From Candidatus Sumerlaeota bacterium (GTDB lineage Bacteria; Sumerlaeota; T1SED10-198M): a stretch of 8,275 nt of DNA. A program made the translations under genes and the position numbers. The notes below the pieces were generated by a model. That model saw only the letters and a list, made by a program, of their open reading frames with translations, made no database searches and had not been told where the DNA came from. Where the stretch lies: contig PWGE01000298.1 of NCBI GenBank assembly GCA_003554345.1, positions 1 through 8,275 on the forward strand, read 5' to 3'. How positions within the stretch are numbered: position 1 is the first letter of the stretch; the number at the start of each line of letters is the position of its first letter. Below are positions 5,868 to 8,275 of this stretch, in pieces.

Positions 5868-7085
5868 ATGCCGATAATCCGTGTGCCGGAAGCCCTGGAA
5901 GCCCTCAAAAAGGGTAAAATGCTCATTGTAATAGATGATGAGGACAGAGAAAACGAGGGAGACTTTGTCTTTCCAGCGCAGGGCTGTACTCCGGAAAAGG
6001 TTAATTATATCACCAAGTACGGTCGCGGTCTGGTTTGTGTCGCCCTTTCATCGCAAAGAGCCAGAGAGTTAAATCTTAACCCTTTGACCCCAGAAAACAC
6101 CTCTCCTTATCATACAAATTTTACCGAACCTGTTGATGCCAGGGGAATCACCACCACCGGAATATCTGCTTTCGATCGTTCCAATACTATCAACCGTCTG
6201 ATCGATCCCTCCGCTCAACCTGACGACTTTGTCAAACCCGGTCATATTTTTCCTCTCATTGCCAGAGATGGGGGTGTATTGAAAAGAGCGGGACATACTG
6301 AAGCAGTGGTAGATTTAACCCGACTGGCAGGTTTATTCCCGGCAGGCGTCTTATGTGAAATACTGGATGAAGATGGCACAATGGCAAGATTACCCCAGCT
6401 TGAAAAAATATCAGAAAAAACCGGTATCCCTATCCTTACCATTCGAGACCTTATTGAATACCGACGCAAAAGAGAAAAACTCATACACAAACATCTTAAG
6501 GTAAAGTTTCCCACCAAATTCGGAGAGTTTGATCTTTATCTGTTTGAAGACGTGACCACAAATGAAAACCACCTTACCCTGGTAAAAGGAGAACCTTTCG
6601 GAAAGGACCCTGTTCTGGTACGTGTTCACTCTCAATGTTTTACCGGCGACGTTCTTCATTCTCTGCGTTGCGATTGCGGCAATCAGCTGGAAGAAGCGAT
6701 GCGCAGGATTCAAAAAGAAGGATCGGGAATCCTCATTTACATGGCTCAGGAAGGCAGAGGAATAGGGCTGGTTAACAAGCTTAAGGCTTATCATCTTCAG
6801 GATAATGGCATGGATACGGTAGAAGCAAATCTCAAACTAGGATTCAAGCCGGATCTCCGTGATTATGGTATCGGTGCGCAAATCCTTCAGGAATTTAATA
6901 TTCGTAAAATTAAACTTATGACAAACAACCCTCGCAAAATTGTCGCTTTTTCCGGTTACGGCATGGAAGTGGTTGAACGTATTCCATTAGAAGTGCCTTC
7001 ACACCCTCAAAACAGACGTTACCTGCAAACCAAGAAAGAGAAAATGGGACATTTACTTAAAAATATTGAAAAAAATAAAAAATAG
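5868..7085 (+). CDS. ribBA: Bifunctional 3,4-dihydroxy-2-butanone-4-phosphate synthase / GTP cyclohydrolase II
   Basis: This 405-aa cytoplasmic enzyme makes both riboflavin precursors: RibB turns ribulose 5-phosphate into dihydroxybutanone phosphate, and RibA opens GTP to the diaminopyrimidine. The RibB half (about 1-205) shows the Mg-binding, acidic DDEDRENEGD (23-32), FTEPVDAR (85-92), TTTGISAFDR (95-104), PGHIFPL and the HTEA metal/catalytic motif (143-146). The RibA half (about 209-397) carries the zinc ligands C257, C268 and C270 in CFTGDVLHSLRCDCG, the GTP-binding YMAQEGRGIGL (291-301), NNPRK (353-357) and the terminal YLQTKKEKMGHLL (385-397). Both halves look complete. The ATG at 5868 starts right at the conserved RibB N-terminus; the frame is open farther upstream only as antisense to rsmI. 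It precedes pilT by 44 nt, so the two may share a transcript. No other rib gene is nearby. Confidence 0.96.
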   Translation: MPIIRVPEALEALKKGKMLIVIDDEDRENEGDFVFPAQGCTPEKVNYITKYGRGLVCVALSSQRARELNLNPLTPENTSPYHTNFTEPVDARGITTTGISAFDRSNTINRLIDPSAQPDDFVKPGHIFPLIARDGGVLKRAGHTEAVVDLTRLAGLFPAGVLCEILDEDGTMARLPQLEKISEKTGIPILTIRDLIEYRRKREKLIHKHLKVKFPTKFGEFDLYLFEDVTTNENHLTLVKGEPFGKDPVLVRVHSQCFTGDVLHSLRCDCGNQLEEAMRRIQKEGSGILIYMAQEGRGIGLVNKLKAYHLQDNGMDTVEANLKLGFKPDLRDYGIGAQILQEFNIRKIKLMTNNPRKIVAFSGYGMEVVERIPLEVPSHPQNRRYLQTKKEKMGHLLKNIEKNKK

Positions 7086-7129
7086 GCATTAAAATAAAGA
7101 TAATTCTGGTGTAAGAAAGGGTTTTTATT

Positions 7130-8203
7130 ATGGATCTTATTGAATTATTAAGAACTGCTGTCCAACAAGGGGCCTCAGACCTTCATATTACAGTGGGAGT
7201 GCCTCCCATAATCCGGGTAGATGGCTCAATCAAGCCTATCAGTCCGGAGGCTCCAAAGATTACCCCCGATCTGGCAAAAGCCATGGTTTATTCCATTCTT
7301 AATGATTTACAAAAAAGGCAATTCGAAGAGGAATGGGACCTTGATTTTTCTATTGGTATAAGCAAATTAGGGCGTTTCAGGGTCAATGCACACCTCCAGC
7401 GGGGCACAGTTGCCGCTGCCTTTCGTTATATTTCCTCTGATATTCGTTCCCTTGAGGAACTGGGTTTACCGCCAGTGGCTGGAGAGCTGGCTTTAAAACA
7501 AAAAGGGCTCATCCTGGTCACAGGAGCCACCGGTTCAGGAAAATCAACGACTCTTGCTTCCATGCTGGATGTCATAAATTCCACTTACCCTTGCCATATT
7601 ATTACCATTGAAGATCCTATTGAATACCTTCATCACCATAAAAAATCGGTTGTTGAACAAAGAGAAATCGGAGAAGATACCAGGTCTTTTCCAGTCGCCT
7701 TGCGTCACGCCTTACGACAGGATCCGGATGTTATTCTCATCGGTGAATTACGTGACCTGGATACCATTGCAGCTGCCCTGACAGCTGCCGAAACAGGCCA
7801 CTTAGTGCTCACTACTCTTCATACCAATGATGTCGTGCAGACAATAGACCGCCTCATCGATGTTTTCCCCCCTTACCAGCAACAACAGGTAAGGGTACAG
7901 CTGGCCAGTGTCATTCAGGGGATCCTCTGTCAACAACTGGTACCCCGTCTGTCAGGAGAAGGCAGGGTGGTGTCTACCGAGGTGTTGGTCGCTACTCCCG
8001 CAGTCCGGGCTCTTATCCGGGAAAATAAGGGGCATCAAATATATAGCGTCCTTGAAACAGGCCGGGCACTTAAAATGCAGACCATGGACCATGCCCTCAG
8101 TGAACTATATAACCGGCGCATTATTTCCAAAAGTGAGTTGCTTAGCCGTACGGTAAAACCTGACGTTGTTGAAAAATTGACAAAAATCTCCTTTTCCAGG
8201 TAA
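7130..8203 (+). CDS. pilT: Type IV pilus retraction ATPase PilT
   Basis: PilT is a hexameric cytoplasmic ATPase that drives pilus depolymerisation for twitching motility and DNA uptake. The 357-aa length is normal. An N-terminal PAS-like domain (about 1-110) contains GASDLHITVGVPP. The RecA-like core has the Walker A GATGSGKST (132-140), the Asp box ITIEDPIEY (158-166), the Walker B DPDVILIGELRD (198-209) and the His box TGHLVLTTLHTND (222-234). The C-terminal AVRALIRE (291-298) corresponds to the AIRNLIRE motif typical of PilT rather than PilB or GspE. There is no tetracysteine zinc motif of the PilB/GspE kind. The ATG has GAAAGGG (7115-7121) at 8 nt spacing. No other pilus gene is in the window, so whether the pilus system is complete cannot be judged here. 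Confidence 0.95.
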   Translation: MDLIELLRTAVQQGASDLHITVGVPPIIRVDGSIKPISPEAPKITPDLAKAMVYSILNDLQKRQFEEEWDLDFSIGISKLGRFRVNAHLQRGTVAAAFRYISSDIRSLEELGLPPVAGELALKQKGLILVTGATGSGKSTTLASMLDVINSTYPCHIITIEDPIEYLHHHKKSVVEQREIGEDTRSFPVALRHALRQDPDVILIGELRDLDTIAAALTAAETGHLVLTTLHTNDVVQTIDRLIDVFPPYQQQQVRVQLASVIQGILCQQLVPRLSGEGRVVSTEVLVATPAVRALIRENKGHQIYSVLETGRALKMQTMDHALSELYNRRIISKSELLSRTVKPDVVEKLTKISFSR

Positions 8204-8209
8204 TAACAA

Positions 8210-8275
8210 GTGTTGCAGCAATTAGAAATTATAGAAGTCCATTTGCATGAAGATCCCCACTTAAACCTGGTGGTA
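8210..8275 (+). CDS. Start of an unidentified gene, cut by the window edge
   Basis: A frame opens with adjacent GTG (8210-8212) and TTG (8213-8215) codons six bases after the pilT stop and stays open for 22 codons to the edge. The peptide after the start reads LQQLEIIEVHLHEDPHLNLVV. A weak AGG (8198-8200) lies 9 nt before the GTG. The tight spacing and strand suggest it belongs to the pilT transcript. The pattern of a beta strand, an acidic turn and a second hydrophobic strand is reminiscent of the N-terminus of bifunctional nuclease (DUF151) proteins. That resemblance is weak and 22 codons cannot settle it. Confidence 0.4.
   Translation, partial: MLQQLEIIEVHLHEDPHLNLVV

Noticed and set aside
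6069-6794. Minus-strand open frames opposite ribBA
   Set aside because: They are antisense to conserved RibB and RibA motifs and have no recognisable protein features.
1-8275. CRISPR arrays, insertion sequences, tRNA or rRNA genes
   Set aside because: I saw no regularly spaced repeats, transposase motifs, terminal inverted repeats with target duplications, or tRNA-like cloverleaf with a conserved T-loop.

Overview
The window reads as ordinary chromosomal DNA from an anaerobic, fermentative bacterium with moderately AT-rich sequence and densely packed genes. The NAD(H)-linked hydrogenase-type operon points to anaerobic metabolism. The O-antigen ligase/polymerase-type membrane protein and the PilT motor suggest a surface-decorated cell, perhaps with a diderm envelope (inference). 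I cannot assign a phylum from the sequence alone; a clostridial, Thermotoga-like or candidate-phylum anaerobe would all fit.

Minus strand, right to left. rsmI (5121-5819) encodes the 16S rRNA 2'-O-methyltransferase. It overlaps by 23 nt a 614-aa O-antigen ligase/polymerase-like gene with a helical, TPR-like tail (3299-5143, TTG start). A 180-bp gap follows, the longest non-coding stretch here. It holds a plausible Rex-type redox operator and an extended -10 promoter. Next comes a tight four-gene operon in the hndABCD order: a NuoE-like thioredoxin-fold [2Fe-2S] subunit (2633-3118), a small [2Fe-2S] ferredoxin-like subunit (2259-2636), a NuoF-like FMN/NAD subunit with extra ferredoxin domains (452-2245), and the N-terminus of a subunit with HydA/NuoG-type Fe-S domains (1-419, cut by the window edge). 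Together they would move electrons between NADH, Fe-S carriers and an active site, most likely an [FeFe] H-cluster. That active-site domain lies outside the window.

Plus strand, left to right. ribBA (5868-7085) is the bifunctional riboflavin precursor enzyme, divergent from rsmI across only 48 bp. pilT (7130-8203) is a type IV pilus retraction ATPase. A fragment of a further gene begins at about 8210 and runs off the end.

No RNA genes, CRISPR arrays, insertion sequences or long repeats were seen, and I found no clearly undescribed system. The points most worth a second look are the rearranged cysteine ligands in the NuoF-like subunit, the candidate Rex operator, two Asp-to-Asn changes at normally conserved RsmI motifs, and a possible leaderless rsmI start.
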